A DNA stretch of 64,000 bases from Notamacropus eugenii (lineage: Eukaryota > Chordata > Mammalia > Diprotodontia > Macropodidae), in contig NC_092875.1 in NCBI RefSeq assembly GCF_028372415.1, forward strand, positions 437,479,377 through 437,543,376. The letters run 5' to 3'. The notes under the pieces were generated by a model. It was not told the DNA's origin. It ran no database searches and worked only from the letters and a program-made list of their open reading frames with translations. How positions within the stretch are numbered: the first letter of the stretch is position 1; each line of letters opens with the position of its first letter. Below, piece by piece: positions 22,115-34,332 of the stretch. Made by a program: the position numbers and the translations under genes.

Positions 22115-22380
22115 GGAGCAGTTATAAGGGTCATTAGAGGCCACCCAGTCCAACCCATTCCTGTCCAAGAATCCCCTCTACACAATACTCAGCAAGTGAT
22201 CATTCAGATTTTGCTTAAAGACATTCCCTGGGTGGGGCACATACCACCTCTTGAAGTTGCCCAATCTAATTGTAGATAGTGCTAGTCATTAGGCCATCTT
22301 TCTCTACATTGATCCTAAGTCTGCTTCTCAGTAATTTCCATCTACTGCTTTTCTTTCTGCCCTATGGAACAAAGCAAAAT
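22115..22380 (-). mobile_element. CR1/L3 3' end
   Basis: 'gaggccacccagtccaaccc', 'taccacctcttgaagttgcc' and 'gcccaatctaattgtagata' are reverse-complement CR1 3' blocks. Confidence 0.8.
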
Positions 22381-22444
22381 AAGCTGATCCTAATGGATTC
22401 AAGTATTACAAAAATTAAAAGTCAGGTGGCCTCCCACTCTGTCC

Positions 22445-22560
22445 ATATTCATATATTATTCAATACATTTTTTATAGAGTACCTATGATGTATAAGGCAC
22501 TGTGCTCCCACAAAGTCCATGAAAGTTATATGAGTGTGTACAAGGAAAAAGAAAAACAAA
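22445..22560 (-). mobile_element. L2 3'-end fragment
   Basis: 'agagtacctatgatgtataa' followed by 'ggcactgtgctc' is the reverse-complement L2 terminus. Confidence 0.65.
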
Positions 22561-22609
22561 GCAAAGAAAGTTGAAAAAACATTCATCTTCTCAAGTCTCT
22601 CTTTGCTCA

Positions 22610-24390
22610 CATAATGGATCTTTCAGAGATTTGAATGATATCATATGCCTAGCCACCATTTAATAGTCATACTTACATGCCTATCAACTTGCAAGTAACC
22701 TTTTATAATTAATTGTAGTATTATTTATATGTTTTTAATCACCAGGAATTCTGCGTATGTCTTAAAACAATGGCATGAAACATCAAGAGAAAGATGCGTG
22801 CTGATGATACATGGGCCTGGATGCCAGAATTCCAATGATGCATATTAGAGTCAGAATGGAAGGATGAAGTTGAAGGATGAGTTTGTGCATAACACATTTT
22901 GGAAGAGACCTGATGAAAATTCTGATAGAATTATAATCTATGTACAGTGATATCTACACATAAAGGGTATATCTGCAGGAGAATACAGAGTAGAAATAAA
23001 TCACTCTACCAAAACCTATGTTCAGTTTCTAGGACTAAGTACAAACAACTTACAGCAAAAATTGCATTAATCATATTGACAGAGATGTGGCTCCAATCCC
23101 ACCTCAAAAGCTCAATTTAATGTGGTAGGACAGGATCTGTGTGGTAGTTGACTCATGTGTTAGAATGTGGTAAGCTAAATTCCAGCAGGGCAACAGAGAA
23201 TCTTGGTGACAAGTAATTATGCTGTGGTACTCTCCTGCATCATGATATTCATAATTAACTGGCATTTAACTTTCAATAATGATTTTATTAAATTTGAGGT
23301 GCCAGCCCTTCACTTGTGACATTTAATTTATTTTTCAATTTTCCTTTCCTACTTAGTGGTTTAAATGGCCCTTAAAGGCATATAGCAAAGGAAACAACAT
23401 AAATACCAGAAGATGATAGTGGGAACTCCTTTTTTCCTCTTCTTCTTTTTTTTCTTTCTTCCTTTCCTTCCTTCCTTCCTCCTTCCTCTGCCCCCCTTAA
23501 AATATGTTTTCACATATGCATGTCAGATAAGAGTCTATGACAGTGATCACTAGATATTTTGAAATTACATATTCTTTAAATAGAAAAACATTATGTACAA
23601 CTATGAGATGAATTATCTTTTAATTGAGGAAAAAAGTACTTTGAATGTGTCTGTGGTGGCAGTCAGATACATAAAAATTATGTAGAGTAGTTCTGTTTTC
23701 TTAGTGGTAAGGTCATGAAAGGTCATCTTTTCAAATGAAGGTGCGTAGATATGGATGGATCTTTTTTTTAAAATCTTTCTCCCCCTGGGAAGTTCTTCCT
23801 TCACTCCTTCAACCCCCATTTTGGTTCTTTTGCATACACTGAAGAATGCCAGAGAAAGCACAATTTTTCATCTGATTAAGAGAAATGTTAAACAAGAAAT
23901 GTTTTATGAAACTTTGGGAATTCCAAATTGGGAAGTTCTATTTGGGAATTCATTAAAAACTAGACAAGTGAAACCAGCTATATAAACAACTATGCATAAT
24001 TCTATGTTTTTATTCTTTACTATGTGCCAACTGGTAAATATTAATTAATGATCATTAACCATTTTTGGGGGCAACTAGTAGCATTTTACAAAAATGATAC
24101 CTGTCCCTCCCTTTCCTCTATGCCTCCCTGTAGGAAAAAGCATTTATTGTTTGTTTAAAAGTGTTCATCTGTACAACTTACACCACATTTCCAATTTACT
24201 GTATTGCTCGATTCTTTTTTATTGGTAACATATTTATATATGATGCAGAACTCTTTCAAGGTGATGGAAGGAAAAAAAATAATTGGGTTAGAATATGCAT
24301 AGATTCTGATTTTCTACTGCTTAAGATCATAGTCCCCTCAGAGTCAGAGGAGCCCTTAAAAGTAGTTTAGTCCTGCCTTCTACCTAACAT
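22610..24390. other. repeat-poor stretch
   Basis: Apart from a polypyrimidine run at 23428-23497 I recognise no repeat family or gene. Short open frames (for example 23755-23985) have no domain features. Confidence 0.45.
23428..23497. repeat. polypyrimidine (TTCC)n tract
   Basis: Nearly pure T/C run ending in a short C6 block. Confidence 0.9.
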
Positions 24391-24394
24391 AAGA

Positions 24395-24880
24395 ATCATA
24401 TCTCTTGTTCTGACCATGTTCTTCCCCTCCTTAGGAAGCTTCAGTGGTTCCCTATTACTCCTAGGATAGTATACAAATCCTTCTTTTGACTTGTAAAGCC
24501 TTTCACATTTTGGTTCCAGGCTCTTTCCTGGCATGCTATGATTCCGTACCTCTCACACTACATTCTTTCCAATACAATGTCACATTTCATGTCCTGCCTC
24601 TGGGCTGAGAGTGTTCTTCTGCCTCAACCTCCTCTTTTTGGACATTTTGTATCAGTTCAAGGGCTATCTCCTTCAAGAGTTTATTGTATTCCCTTAGTTG
24701 TTAATCTCCTCCCTAACCACCAAGTTTATCTTGTATGAGTGACATATTACCCCAGAAGAATTCAAGGTCCCTGAGCACAAAGACTGCTTCATTTTTTCTG
24801 TGCAGCCCCACCCGTTTCTTAGTGCCTGGCATGTAGTAGAAACTTAATAAATGCTTTTGTCTACTTGATACTGACTTGTC
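24395..24880 (+). mobile_element. L2 LINE 3' end
   Basis: 'tcagtggttccctattactc', 'ttggttccaggctctttcct', 'ctgcctctgggctgagagtg', 'caaggtccctgagcacaaag' and a terminal 'agtgcctggcatgtagtaga' with 'cttaataaatgct' form a complete L2 3' end on the plus strand. Confidence 0.92.
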
Positions 24881-25188
24881 CTGGCCATTACACCTTATTA
24901 ATTAATGCAGTCTAAAATTGTGCTGGTTCCATGCCCTCCAAACCTGGCAAGAAGTCCATGAGTTTCTGGTGGAACACTTCTAGTGGCAGAGAGTTCACCC
25001 CTTCATGAAGCTGCCTTTTCCATTTGTGGATAGGTTTAATTGTCAGAACGTTCTTGCTCATATTCAACAAAACTTGATTTCCAGAACTCGCATGATGATG
25101 AATAGGCATCTAACATGAAGTGAGAAAAGATGATGAATCTGATGAGGGGAGCTGCGAAGAAAACCAGTTGGAATATGTTGATCTAGAG
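24881..25188. other. possible CR1-like remnant, otherwise unrecognised
   Basis: 'cacttctagtggcagagagt' and 'ttcaccccttcatgaagctg' vaguely resemble reverse CR1 3' sequence. I could not confirm order or boundaries. Confidence 0.35.
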
Positions 25189-25382
25189 CAGTTGTGGGGA
25201 ACCTGTAGCCTCGAGGCCACATGTGACCCTCTAAGTCCTCAAGTGTGGCCCTTTGACTGAATCCAAACTTCACAGAATAAATAAAAGAATTTGTTCTGTA
25301 AAATTTGGACTCAGTCAAAAGGCTGCACCCAAGGACCTAGCAGGCCACCTGTGACCTTGAGGCTGCAGGTTTCCAACTCTTC
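25189..25382. mobile_element. palindromic hAT-like MITE, family 1 (copy 1 of 3)
   Basis: The left half ('tgtggggaacctgtagcctc', 'gaggccacatgtgaccctct') is the reverse complement of the right half ('caggccacctgtgaccttga', 'ggctgcaggtttccaac'), around a centre near 25285 with 'gaatttgttctgtaaaattt'. The ends fit CAG(G/T)(G/T)GTGGGG. The target-site duplication is not clear for this copy. Confidence 0.88.
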
Positions 25383-27515
25383 ATTCTCTGTACAAAAACA
25401 GTCAAAGAAGAGTTATCAGTATAACTTGATTACTCGGCTTTCACTCTCTCTGGACTAGGCCTTTTACATTTTACCTGCCTTCAAGGTTCCTGGGTGCCCT
25501 GAAGGGGTTGGGGGAGGAGATGATGTTCTCTCCTCTGTCATCAGCTTGGACTCCTATAGCTGAGTTCCCCTCATTTGTGAGGGGTCTAGTGCCTAGTACC
25601 CCCATTCCATTTAACCACTTACTATATGCTTAGCTTTTACAAAAGGGATATTTCCTTCAAAGATATACAGACTTCTTGCTTTACCTAAATTATGCAAATT
25701 TGACATTATATAAAGAATTCTGAAAGAAATCCCCATTCTAAAAGTCACTTATGGTAACTTAACTGGAAAATTACTGTGCTCTTTCTCCACTCTTGCCCCT
25801 TGGCTCAATGTTCCAAAGCTTCCCTCTGCCCTGCAAAAATCCCAAACCAGCCCTAAAAAAAACATTCTTCCAAGTGAAATGAGAAAAATATAGGCATGGG
25901 GTCTCCACCACTGATGAGGTACAAGCCCAAGTCAAGACCTTTCCCCTTGGATTGGAAGGGCTTTTGTTCCATTTGTCTGAAAGGGCCCCCGCAAAGTCTG
26001 GCTTTGTGTGGGGGGACTCCTTGGATTCCCTTTCCATTTCTCCCAGCCTAGATACTCCCTATCTTTTCAAACTCCTGTTGTCTAGACTATTTAGCATTCT
26101 TGTGATATTCCTTCCTTTGATCCTATTACCAATCAATTCCATCAGGATCCTCCTTGGGTTTGAACTATCAAGACCATCCCTGGGACTCCAGACTAATGGG
26201 CCACACCTGGATTCTTTCCTCAGTCTTTTTCTGTATTTAAGTTCCATCTCGCTTTCATGAAGGTGCTCAGATTCAATCTAGCTTGGACTCTGTGGAGCTG
26301 AGATTCTATCTGGTCTGCTTGTTAATACAAGCCCTACAAATGCTTAGGCTCCTGAAGGGTCAATCTAGTATGGTGAATCTTTAAAAAACTTTGTTTTTCT
26401 TTGGCTTTAAGAAGGCTTGTTTTGAATTTATTTGAACAGGTCCCAGGGTGTCCGTATTTTGGGGTACAGCACCTCAACCTCAAAACCACCACCATGTCTG
26501 ATGCATAGAGAGGAGACTATTGCCAGATCTACCTATTCAGCTATGTGTCCTGCCTTCCTCTCAGTTCCATCCAGGCCCCACATGGCTGATCATGGTCCTG
26601 GTGTGTCCTTGAGCCATGTGCCAGCCCCTTTTCTCCACTGGCACATGTTCTCCTTCTTCCCTCACTTCAGTGAGAAAATTACATTATGTAAAAATTACTT
26701 TATGTAGAGGTCTGCAAAACATTCTGTAACCAGAAGAAACATATAAACATTTTCTCCATGATCTTGGGGCATAAGCCTCCCTATACTATTATATTCTCTG
26801 TGAAGGGGGATGGGATGAGGGTGAGATTAGGCCCTTTGTTTAGCTCTTTTCCCTCAAAGCATTAGGCCCTCCAAGTTCAAGTCCAAAGGTCACAGTTCCG
26901 GAGCCCCAACTCATGTCTGTCAGTGCTAGATTGGCTGTAACATTAGACTCAATTTCTAGACTCACAGATTCCTATCACTCTTGCTCTCAGGCCAGACTGT
27001 ACACTCTTCCTACAATAAGAATGAAAAAGAATGAATGAGAAGACCCAATCTAGGCTTGTTTCTTGGGGTCACATGGTCTAAAGGGGAGAGGGAAGAGGTA
27101 ACCTTATCACACATTATTAGTGGAGTCAGCCTTCATGCTTATTTATCCTACCTTTTTAAAGACACTGCCAGTTCTGGTAACAAAACCAATGGATAAAGGC
27201 TGCTTACAGACGTAAAGTCCACTTGAAATGTCCCTATGTGCTTCAGGTCTCCAGTTTCCTGAAAGCATACACCTAGCATTTTCCACTCTGGTAATGATAT
27301 CCTAAGGGGTCTAGGCATATCCAAAAACTCCAATACTTCAGAAAATGAAGTTAAATAACAACTAAAGGAAGACTTCGAAAAGCATGGGTTGAATACTACA
27401 GGAGGGCCTTAAAAAGAATGAGTTGGCCTGCTAAGAAAATTGTGGTGTCTCATTTCTTTCCTGGACTTTTGTCCCTTAGTGCCTCTTACAGACCATTGCC
27501 ATAAAAAAGAAATTA
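25383..27515. other. mostly unrecognised; one possible LTR
   Basis: No SINE or LINE was recognised. The 25.5-27.1 kb part is richer in C and G than its surroundings. The 26.2-26.45 kb part has LTR-like features, given separately. Open frames at 25771-26037, 25952-26260 and 26432-26707 overlap on opposite strands and show no domain. Confidence 0.4.
26150..26450 (+). mobile_element. possible solo LTR (low confidence)
   Basis: A TATA-like 'tgtatttaagttcc' at about 26233 is followed by 200 bases of 'gtggagctgagattctatct' and 'ggtctgcttgttaata'-type sequence resembling an R/U5 region. No paired terminal motif or duplication was found, so this may be chance. Confidence 0.3.
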
Positions 27516-27519
27516 AATT

Positions 27520-27690
27520 CTCCTTCCATTTCACATTCCTTCAAGCATTTGAAGGTAATTACCAAAAATTTCCCTAGGGTTCTTCAACTATTCTTCATCT
27601 GATATAGACCTTATTGATGTCATTACCCTGGTACTCATCCTCTGAGTGTGCTCCAGTTTACTTGAATTCAAGGGGAATATTCAGAACCGA
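27520..27690 (-). mobile_element. CR1/L3 3' fragment
   Basis: 'cctctgagtgtgctccagtt' and 'ttcaagcatttgaaggtaat' are reverse-complement CR1 3' blocks. Confidence 0.65.
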
Positions 27691-27694
27691 GTGA

Positions 27695-27850
27695 TAACTC
27701 ACTTTTACATAGCATCTTAAGGCTTCTGAAGTGCTTTCCATACAGAAGTGAAGTGACTTTCCCAGGACCACATAGTTATTAATACTCTTATAGCAGCAGT
27801 TGGATTTGAACTCAGCTCCTACTCTTAGTGCCATCCTTTCTACTATTCTT
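27695..27850 (-). mobile_element. MIR-type SINE
   Basis: 'tttacatagcatcttaaggc', 'gtgaagtgactttcccagga' and 'ttggatttgaactcagctcc' are reverse-order MIR blocks. Confidence 0.85.
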
Positions 27851-28570
27851 TCCTGGTATGGACAAGATAAGGAGCAATGCAACTGTCAACTCCTTTACTC
27901 TGGGCACTAAGTTTCTTTTGGCGAGCTAAGGTTGCTAACTATCCACTAGTCTATGCCTTCACTAGTATTTCCTGTGATGAGCAACATAGAGTTTTTGTAA
28001 CAAAACACTATAACCATTACACAGGAGAGCTAATTCATTTTGGCAGGTTTTCACAAAATTATCTCAGATTAAAAAAATTAAAAATATTTTCTAAATTTGG
28101 GGTCAGGACAATCCAAGATGAATAAATAACACGTATCTGGACCAAATGCATATGGGGGTGGAGAATGCAAATTTTGAGTCCATTTTCTTTTATATGACAT
28201 TTATCTTAATATTATGTTGCACTATTCATCTTTTCCTTAGGGAACCTGCAAGTGGATGATTGAGAAAATGTAAAACTAGCAAGAAAATGAAATAAAGTCA
28301 GCCTATTTACTTATTTTATATTCATTTTGAATAGCAGGTCAGGCAGGCTGAAGACCTACACCAGGCAAGGAGGCATTTTGCTGAGGAAGATAGATATGTT
28401 TAATAATGGGAAAGGGGGAAGAAAGATCAGGAAGAGAGGGAGACGGGAGGAAAAAAGAAGTAGAACTGTTCAGTAAGAGTTAACATGTGAACCAAGGTCA
28501 GGGTGAGGACAAGGCGCTGACAGGAAGAAGTGAAATATTTAATAAGCTAATCTTTGCTAATGATATGAAT
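27851..28570. other. no recognised feature
   Basis: An 82-residue plus frame at 27877-28125 overlaps no known domain. Nothing else is recognised. Confidence 0.4.
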
Positions 28571-28574
28571 AGTT

Positions 28575-28985
28575 ACTATTAATAATAATATTCTATATTA
28601 TATATAATTTTACAGATTTCAAAATATTTTTAAACTATTTTTTCTTATTTTATCCTCATGATAAATAACCATATGATAGAAGCAGGTTGTTATCTCCATT
28701 TTACAGATTAAAAAAGAAAACTTAGATTGAGAAAGGTTAAGTCATTTGCTCAGTCTTTCAATATACTTACAAATGACAGATGTAGACCTAAAACCCAGAT
28801 GTACCTACTCTGCCATTCTTCTACCACACCCCAGTCCTTTGGTGATCAGTCTAATCTAGTTCTGGGTTTCATGCTTGGTTGATAGAAGATCACAGCAAAG
28901 ACAGATTTAGAGATCAATCAAATATAAAACACTTTGCAGGACTTAAATTATTATATAAAGGCTAGTTATTATTATAATTTTAAAT
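28575..28985 (-). mobile_element. MIR-type SINE, with a plus-strand MIR tail after it
   Basis: 28575-28850 reads 'tatctccattttacagatta', 'aggttaagtcatttgctcag' and 'cctactctgccattcttcta' (minus MIR). 28885-28985 ('aatataaaacactttgcagg', 'attatataaaggctagttat') looks like the 3' end of a plus-strand MIR. Confidence 0.75.
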
Positions 28986-29014
28986 TTAATTTAGGGAATA
29001 AAAAACATTTCCTT

Positions 29015-29195
29015 AACATAGAACAATAAAGCCAGAAATTACTTAGTCCCCTTATTTTCCAAAGGAGAAACTTCTGGAAAGCTCTGATTGTTAGGAAGTT
29101 TTTTCTTACAGTAAGTCTAATTTTTTTTCTTTGCATCTTCTACCTATTACCCTCTATTCTACTTCCTGTAGCCAAAGAGATCAAGTTGAGTCTCT
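29015..29195 (-). mobile_element. CR1/L3 3' end
   Basis: 'ctgattgttaggaagttttt', 'tcttctacctattaccctct' and 'attctacttcctgtagccaa' are reverse-complement CR1 3' blocks. Confidence 0.85.
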
Positions 29196-29320
29196 TTTCC
29201 TCATGACCTGTGTGATATCAGGCAGTCTCTCTGGGACTTGGTTTCCTTTTCTGTAAAATGAAGGGATTGGATTAGATGACACTCAGCAGCTTTACTTCAT
29301 TCCTGAGTAAGCTATCCACA
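29196..29320 (+). mobile_element. CORE-SINE 3' part
   Basis: 'cctgtgtgatatcaggcagt', 'tggtttccttttctgtaaaa' and 'tgaagggattggattagatg' are the 3' part of a marsupial CORE-SINE. Confidence 0.8.
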
Positions 29321-29685
29321 GCTTCACAAGAAGAAGGGTCAGAGCCCCTTGCCTTTTTCCTGCGTGATCTGTTAGACACTATTGACTTGTGGTGAGTCTG
29401 TGGGAGTTTTTCTCCAACTCTGTGTCAGTCCTTGAAGTCCTTTAATGATCAGGGTACTGTCAGAATGGGAGAAACATGGACACTCTGAGATGAGAGATGG
29501 TGCCTGTGCAAACGCTCTCACCTTGAATGTCAGGTAAATGAGTATGAGGTTGTCCTGCTATTTCTACCTGATCAATATATCATCAGAGGAATGTCTAGGT
29601 CATGCTGAGGTATTGCCTCTCAGAGATGAGCTCACATGGAAGCTTGGCCAAGATTTGATTCAGTGTCTTGCAATATTAATGGCAA
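29321..29685. other. no recognised feature
   Basis: No repeat, RNA or coding signal was recognised. Confidence 0.4.
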
Positions 29686-29689
29686 CATG

Positions 29690-30085
29690 TTTCCTGTGAT
29701 TTGTATCAGCTTGATTCTGTTGACTATAGGATGCAATTCAAATTCTTTAGGCAGGCTTTTGAGTATATCCATAATCCCATCTCAACCTGCTTTTCTCACC
29801 TTCTCTTCTACTGTCTCTTCTCTGAACACAGGACTCTATCCATTGTTTTGGTAACAGGCTCTGGGTGCTAAGGATTCCCACCACTACGTCTTGGATCTCT
29901 GTCCTTCTGTGCTACCTTGCATATATTTTTCATTGACTTATTTATTCATGTGTTATTTCTTTCTAGTAGAATGTAAGTTTCTTAAAGGCAGGGGTTTGTA
30001 GTTTTTGTTTTTGTGTTTTCAAGGATTAGCAGAATGCCTTGAATATAGTAAATGTTTAATAAATGCACATGAAAATGAATTGAAT
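29690..30085 (+). mobile_element. L2 LINE 3' end
   Basis: 'actataggatgcaattcaaa', 'agtagaatgtaagtttctta', 'aaggcaggggtttgtagttt' and 'gtaaatgtttaataaatgca' form a complete L2 3' end. Confidence 0.92.
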
Positions 30086-30181
30086 GGATCTCTATATTTG
30101 GAATACTGGCCCTCCTCTTTTATTCTTCCTCCTTTACAAAGGTTTCTTTGGCTGCCCAAGCTCACTGATTTGTCCCTGCTC

Positions 30182-30354
30182 TAAACTTTGTGCCAGGGCA
30201 GGGTGGTACAGTCTATAGTGTAGTAAGTCTATAATGGAATAAGGAGAACCTGAGTTCAAATTTGGCCTCAGACACTAGATGTTCGTTATCAGAGTATCCC
30301 TGGGCAAGTCACTTAACCCTGGTTGCCTTGCCGAAAAACATAAACTCTGTGTCA
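30182..30354 (+). mobile_element. tRNA-SINE with 14-bp target-site duplication
   Basis: SINE body 30196-30340: 'gggcagggtggtacagtcta', 'gagaacctgagttcaaattt' (B-box-like), 'ctgggcaagtcacttaaccc', then a short A-rich tail. It is flanked by taaactttgtgcca (30182-30195) and taaactctgtgtca (30341-30354), 12/14 identical. The A-rich tail implies L1-type priming, unlike the RTE-tailed SINEs. Confidence 0.9.
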
Positions 30355-30885
30355 TCTGTATCACTTACTTTGTACTTCCCACATTCTATCTTGTTTATAT
30401 CCCTTGTATATGCTACTTTTTTATTGTTGTGGCAAGAACACCTACTATTACCATTTAGAATACAAATCAGTAAAAGTCTTTATTCATTAGTACATGCCAT
30501 GGTAGAGAAAAGTATTCACTGATGCATGGAGAAATGTATCTCTATGGGACAGGTGGGTCCTTGAAGGTTCTTACAATTTACAGAAGACACATAGTCATTC
30601 TGGTTCATATCTAGTTAGTCATTGGTGTAGGGGATGTTTGCTATGCATTTAAGGTAGGGGAGAGAGAGATTTTCTAATTTTCTTGATTGTTGTGGGACTA
30701 GAGATCTGAGATAGGATAGGTACTTGTCTTTTGGTTGGCCCTGTACAAGGACTGGGGTAAAAGAAGCCAAAATCAAGGGATTAGATATTGCTGCCCATTT
30801 ACCCATAAAATGGAAACTTATTCTAAAATGGATTCATTCAAGTTAAGAAGTTGCAGTATAAATGGCCCCCTCACTCTTCTGTCTC
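30355..30885. other. no recognised feature
   Basis: No repeat, RNA or coding signal was recognised. Confidence 0.4.
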
Positions 30886-30889
30886 AGCA

Positions 30890-31135
30890 TTAAGAACAAC
30901 TGTATTCAAATGTGGGTTCAATTATTACCTTAGGTAACTCTCTAGACCTCAGTTTCCTCATTTGTAAAATGAGTAGATTGGATTAGATGACTTCTCCCAA
31001 ATCTATGATTTTATGATCATAACTCATTCAATTTACATTGGTTTCAGTTTTCTCAAGTGCAAAATGAATGAGTTAAATTAGATAATCTCTAAGGTATCTT
31101 CTAGCTTTAAATCTATCACCCTTTGACTGAGAAGG
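30890..31135 (+). mobile_element. CORE-SINE followed by a second SINE tail
   Basis: 'agacctcagtttcctcattt', 'gtaaaatgagtagattggat' and 'aaatctatgattttatgatc' make one SINE. A second tail ('ttctcaagtgcaaaatgaat', 'aggtatcttctagctttaaa') follows in the same orientation. Confidence 0.8.
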
Positions 31136-31149
31136 AAATTTAAGTGTAG

Positions 31150-31560
31150 TAGTAGCATGAGGCAGGAAGGACAAGTTTAGAGGGTTTTATAATGAAGAGG
31201 ATGTCATTTTATAATGAACAAGAGATAATTTACAGATAGAATTGGGAGGCAACTGAAGGAATGTAGGAAATGGACGAAAGAGATAAGTTAAAGATGGCAT
31301 CAATGTTTTAAACCTGGTTGGCCGGGAGAAGTATTGATATGTCAATGATAAGCTATTAGGAGGAATAACATGAGTTAATAGAGAGAAGAGGATTTCAAAT
31401 TTGGGTCTGCCAAATATGAGGTGTTAATGTAACATTTAGATGGGCATGTCCAGAAAGCAATGGGAAATATTGGAATGGAGATTATGGAAGAGATTGGCTG
31501 TCCTGTATTCTTCCACTCACCCACACTGTGGAGTACAAGGCCTTGTGTGTGGTACCCTAG
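31150..31560 (-). mobile_element. L2 LINE fragment
   Basis: 'gatggcatcaatgttttaaa', 'cctggttggccgggagaa' and 'gggcatgtccagaaagcaat' match reverse-complement L2 in the order seen for longer copies. 3' terminus lost. Confidence 0.55.
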
Positions 31561-32640
31561 GTGTTCAATAACTGTTAGTCAGTTGATTGATTAATTGCCT
31601 GCCAATGCTGAGCTATAAAAGGCTATGTATGATCTAAATGAATAATCTTCAAATGGAAATCCCATCTTTCTACAGGAAATGATTGATGGTACTTGCTGAG
31701 GGTATGGAATAGGTTACCAATATTATGGTAGAATATATCTTAAGCTTCAATTCATATTCCTCATATTAAGCAAGTGAGCCTCCTCTCCTTTACCTTTCTT
31801 TCTCCTTGCTTCTATCCACAATGGCCAAAATATCCAGGCTTAACTAGGCCACACTGGGAATGTACATTGGTGTTTGTGAGCATGTGTGTGTGTGTGTGTG
31901 TGTGTATACACACACACAAACACACGTGTACATGCATGTATTTGTATATAAAGCAATCCATGAAACAAAGAAAAAAAATTTAAAATGGTCCTCATCTCCT
32001 TCTGCTTCTACAGTGATGGTGATAGAATGGCAGGAAAAGAGACAGAAAGTGTTAAGAATCATATAGTTTTTAGATTGTCACTAATGCCATTTTGACTGCT
32101 GTTACTCCAAACATGAGGTTTTAGTCTAATGGCCAATGAATGATCATGTTGGTGGAGAAGCTGAATCACATCAGTCATGACATTCTTAATATAAATGAAA
32201 TCAGAAAAAAGAAGGAAGTCACAGCTAAATGGAAGGATGGCTCTCAGATAATCCTTGGAGGACTTTTGAGTCACATGACCAGCAAGATAGAGGACTAACA
32301 TTTTCTCCAGTACCTAATAACTGTCAAACTCTCCAAAAGAGGAATTATATGCCAGAGTTAGAGCAATTATAACTTTTTCCACAGGGCATATCCAACAAAG
32401 TAATAAATAGCCTTATAATTAAACAGCGGAGAATAGCCAACATCCCGTACCAGTCTCCATACTTCAGCAGGGAGCACAAACCAATTTATCACACTTGTGT
32501 TTCAGACTCACTTTGGAATTTACCTATTGCTGGAGTTTCTGCTGGCATGTACCACTCCTGCCCGTCCTCCGTTATCAGATCTCAAATATCAGTCATGGAG
32601 GGGGAGCAAGGTTAGAAGGGGGACTGTGTTTTCCTTCTGC
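31561..32640. other. unrecognised apart from a GT/AC repeat
   Basis: A (TG)n then (AC)n inverted dinucleotide run lies at 31884-31927. Nothing else is recognised. Confidence 0.45.
31884..31927. repeat. (TG)n-(AC)n self-complementary microsatellite
   Basis: A TG run, a short TATA centre and an AC run, capable of a hairpin. Confidence 0.9.
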
Positions 32641-32644
32641 TTGG

Positions 32645-33480
32645 GGTGACCCCCTAGGTTAGGAAACCCCAAGGATTCAGAGGACTTTTCTGGGAACACC
32701 AACCTCACTCTTCCCCAGTCCCCTAGACTCTCACTGAGTCCAGTCAGAAAACCAAAAAAATGAAGGGAACTAGGGCAGAGGGAGGGAGTATGTGGGTGTA
32801 CTTGACCTGAAAGAAGGAAGACAGAAACTCAGGAAGAGCCAGAACTGAGGACACCTGGAACAGGCATCAAAACTAGGGAAAAGAAAAAACTTCAACAAAG
32901 GAGCAACCAGATTCAGTGCTGGAGTTCTAGACCCAAGGAAAAACCGACCATCAAAGTATGGGGAGGGAGGTGTCAAAAAGTCAGTGAAAAAAGGCTAAAA
33001 CCACCAAAAATTACAAGAGAAAGAAAATTCAACTAAAATCCTGGAGTATAAACAGGTATAACAATAGAGTAGATGCTAAATTAGAAGAGAAATTTAATAC
33101 CAAAACATTTAAAAGATTGTAAACCTCTCTAAACAAATATTACAGCACAAAGTATATAGAACATCTGATGAAAAACAAAACTTTGTGAATTTCCAAAAGC
33201 GTATGGATCTTCAATAAGATTTTCCAGAATGACTCAGAGTGAAATCAGAATCTTTAAAGAAGAAAGTAAAAAGTAACAAATTACATAATTTATGACCTGC
33301 AAAGCAGAAATAAATAACAGAATAGAAAAACTTAAATTCATGATGGCAAGTCTCTTCAAAGAAGGAAAAAAGGATAACATATTGGGAACACAATTATACT
33401 GAAGTGAAGGAAAATCTGAAAAGAGAGAAAAAAAATAATAATGATAAAAGAAAGGGTGACTTCTATACAAACAAAACCCA
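32645..33480 (+). mobile_element. L1-like 5' region and ORF1 remnant
   Basis: An A-rich, Lys/Glu-coding stretch ('aaagtcagtgaaaaaaggct', 'ccagaatgactcagagtgaa', 'aaatcagaatctttaaagaa') reads as a decayed coiled coil of L1 ORF1 type on the plus strand. It abuts an RTE piece, so it is itself truncated. Confidence 0.5.
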
Positions 33481-33529
33481 GGAACTACTTGGAAAGGCAA
33501 AGAAAGGAATTAGTTGAATGGGTTTTGCT

Positions 33530-33865
33530 ATATGCTCAAAAGAAACACTATTTTCTGTGATGTTTGGCTATGATATGTTACAGTATTAATGAGAGGTATT
33601 TGCAAAAAGACTATCATTAAAAAAATTATAGCCTATACAAAAACATTGGTTGCTGAGAATGAAGTGGTAGAGCACTTCTATGAAGAATTAGGTAAAATAC
33701 TTCAAATTTAATTTGAATGATATTTTCATTCAACGAATAATGAATGATGATTTCAATGCAAAGGTGAAGATGAGAAGGGGAAGAAATACATGGGAAAGTA
33801 TGTGTCAGATAAAAAGAAATGAGAAAGGCCAAAGCCTTATAGATTAAAAAAAACCAGTCATCATT
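33530..33865 (+). mobile_element. BovB/RTE-type LINE endonuclease fragment
   Basis: In the plus frames 'gaagtggtagagcacttcta' reads EVVEHFYEELGK, then NDDFNAKVK (family: G-D-F-N-A-K-V-G) near 33745, then RNEKGQSLID near 33815-33845. These are conserved RTE/BovB endonuclease blocks in the right order, with stops and a frame change between them. Confidence 0.7.
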
Positions 33866-33924
33866 GAGTGTGGTATCTACCACACAGCATCATTAAAAAA
33901 TGAAGTCTATTTTATTTTACTAGA

Positions 33925-34241
33925 TGGGAAAAGATTTGCTGTTGATGTGGAAGTCTGAGTCGGTTCTTTGTCTGGCCATTGCATTGATAATGCATCTTTG
34001 CTTATTGTTAATATAGTTTTATTTCTTAATGGGAAGATCTTTCCCATTCATTAAAAGGCCCATGTGGTCTGCTTAAGTCATATTGAAGCCTGAGTCACAT
34101 GAGTCTAAGTCACATGAAACATGAAGGGGTGGAGCAGGAGGGGTAGAGCAGGAAGGGTGGAAGAGGAAGAAGTGGAGCTAGAGCAGAGCTGAGAGGAGGG
34201 AGGAAGGGAGTAAGGGAGTAAGGGAGTGAGGGAGAGAGAGG

Positions 34242-34332
<91 letters not shown>

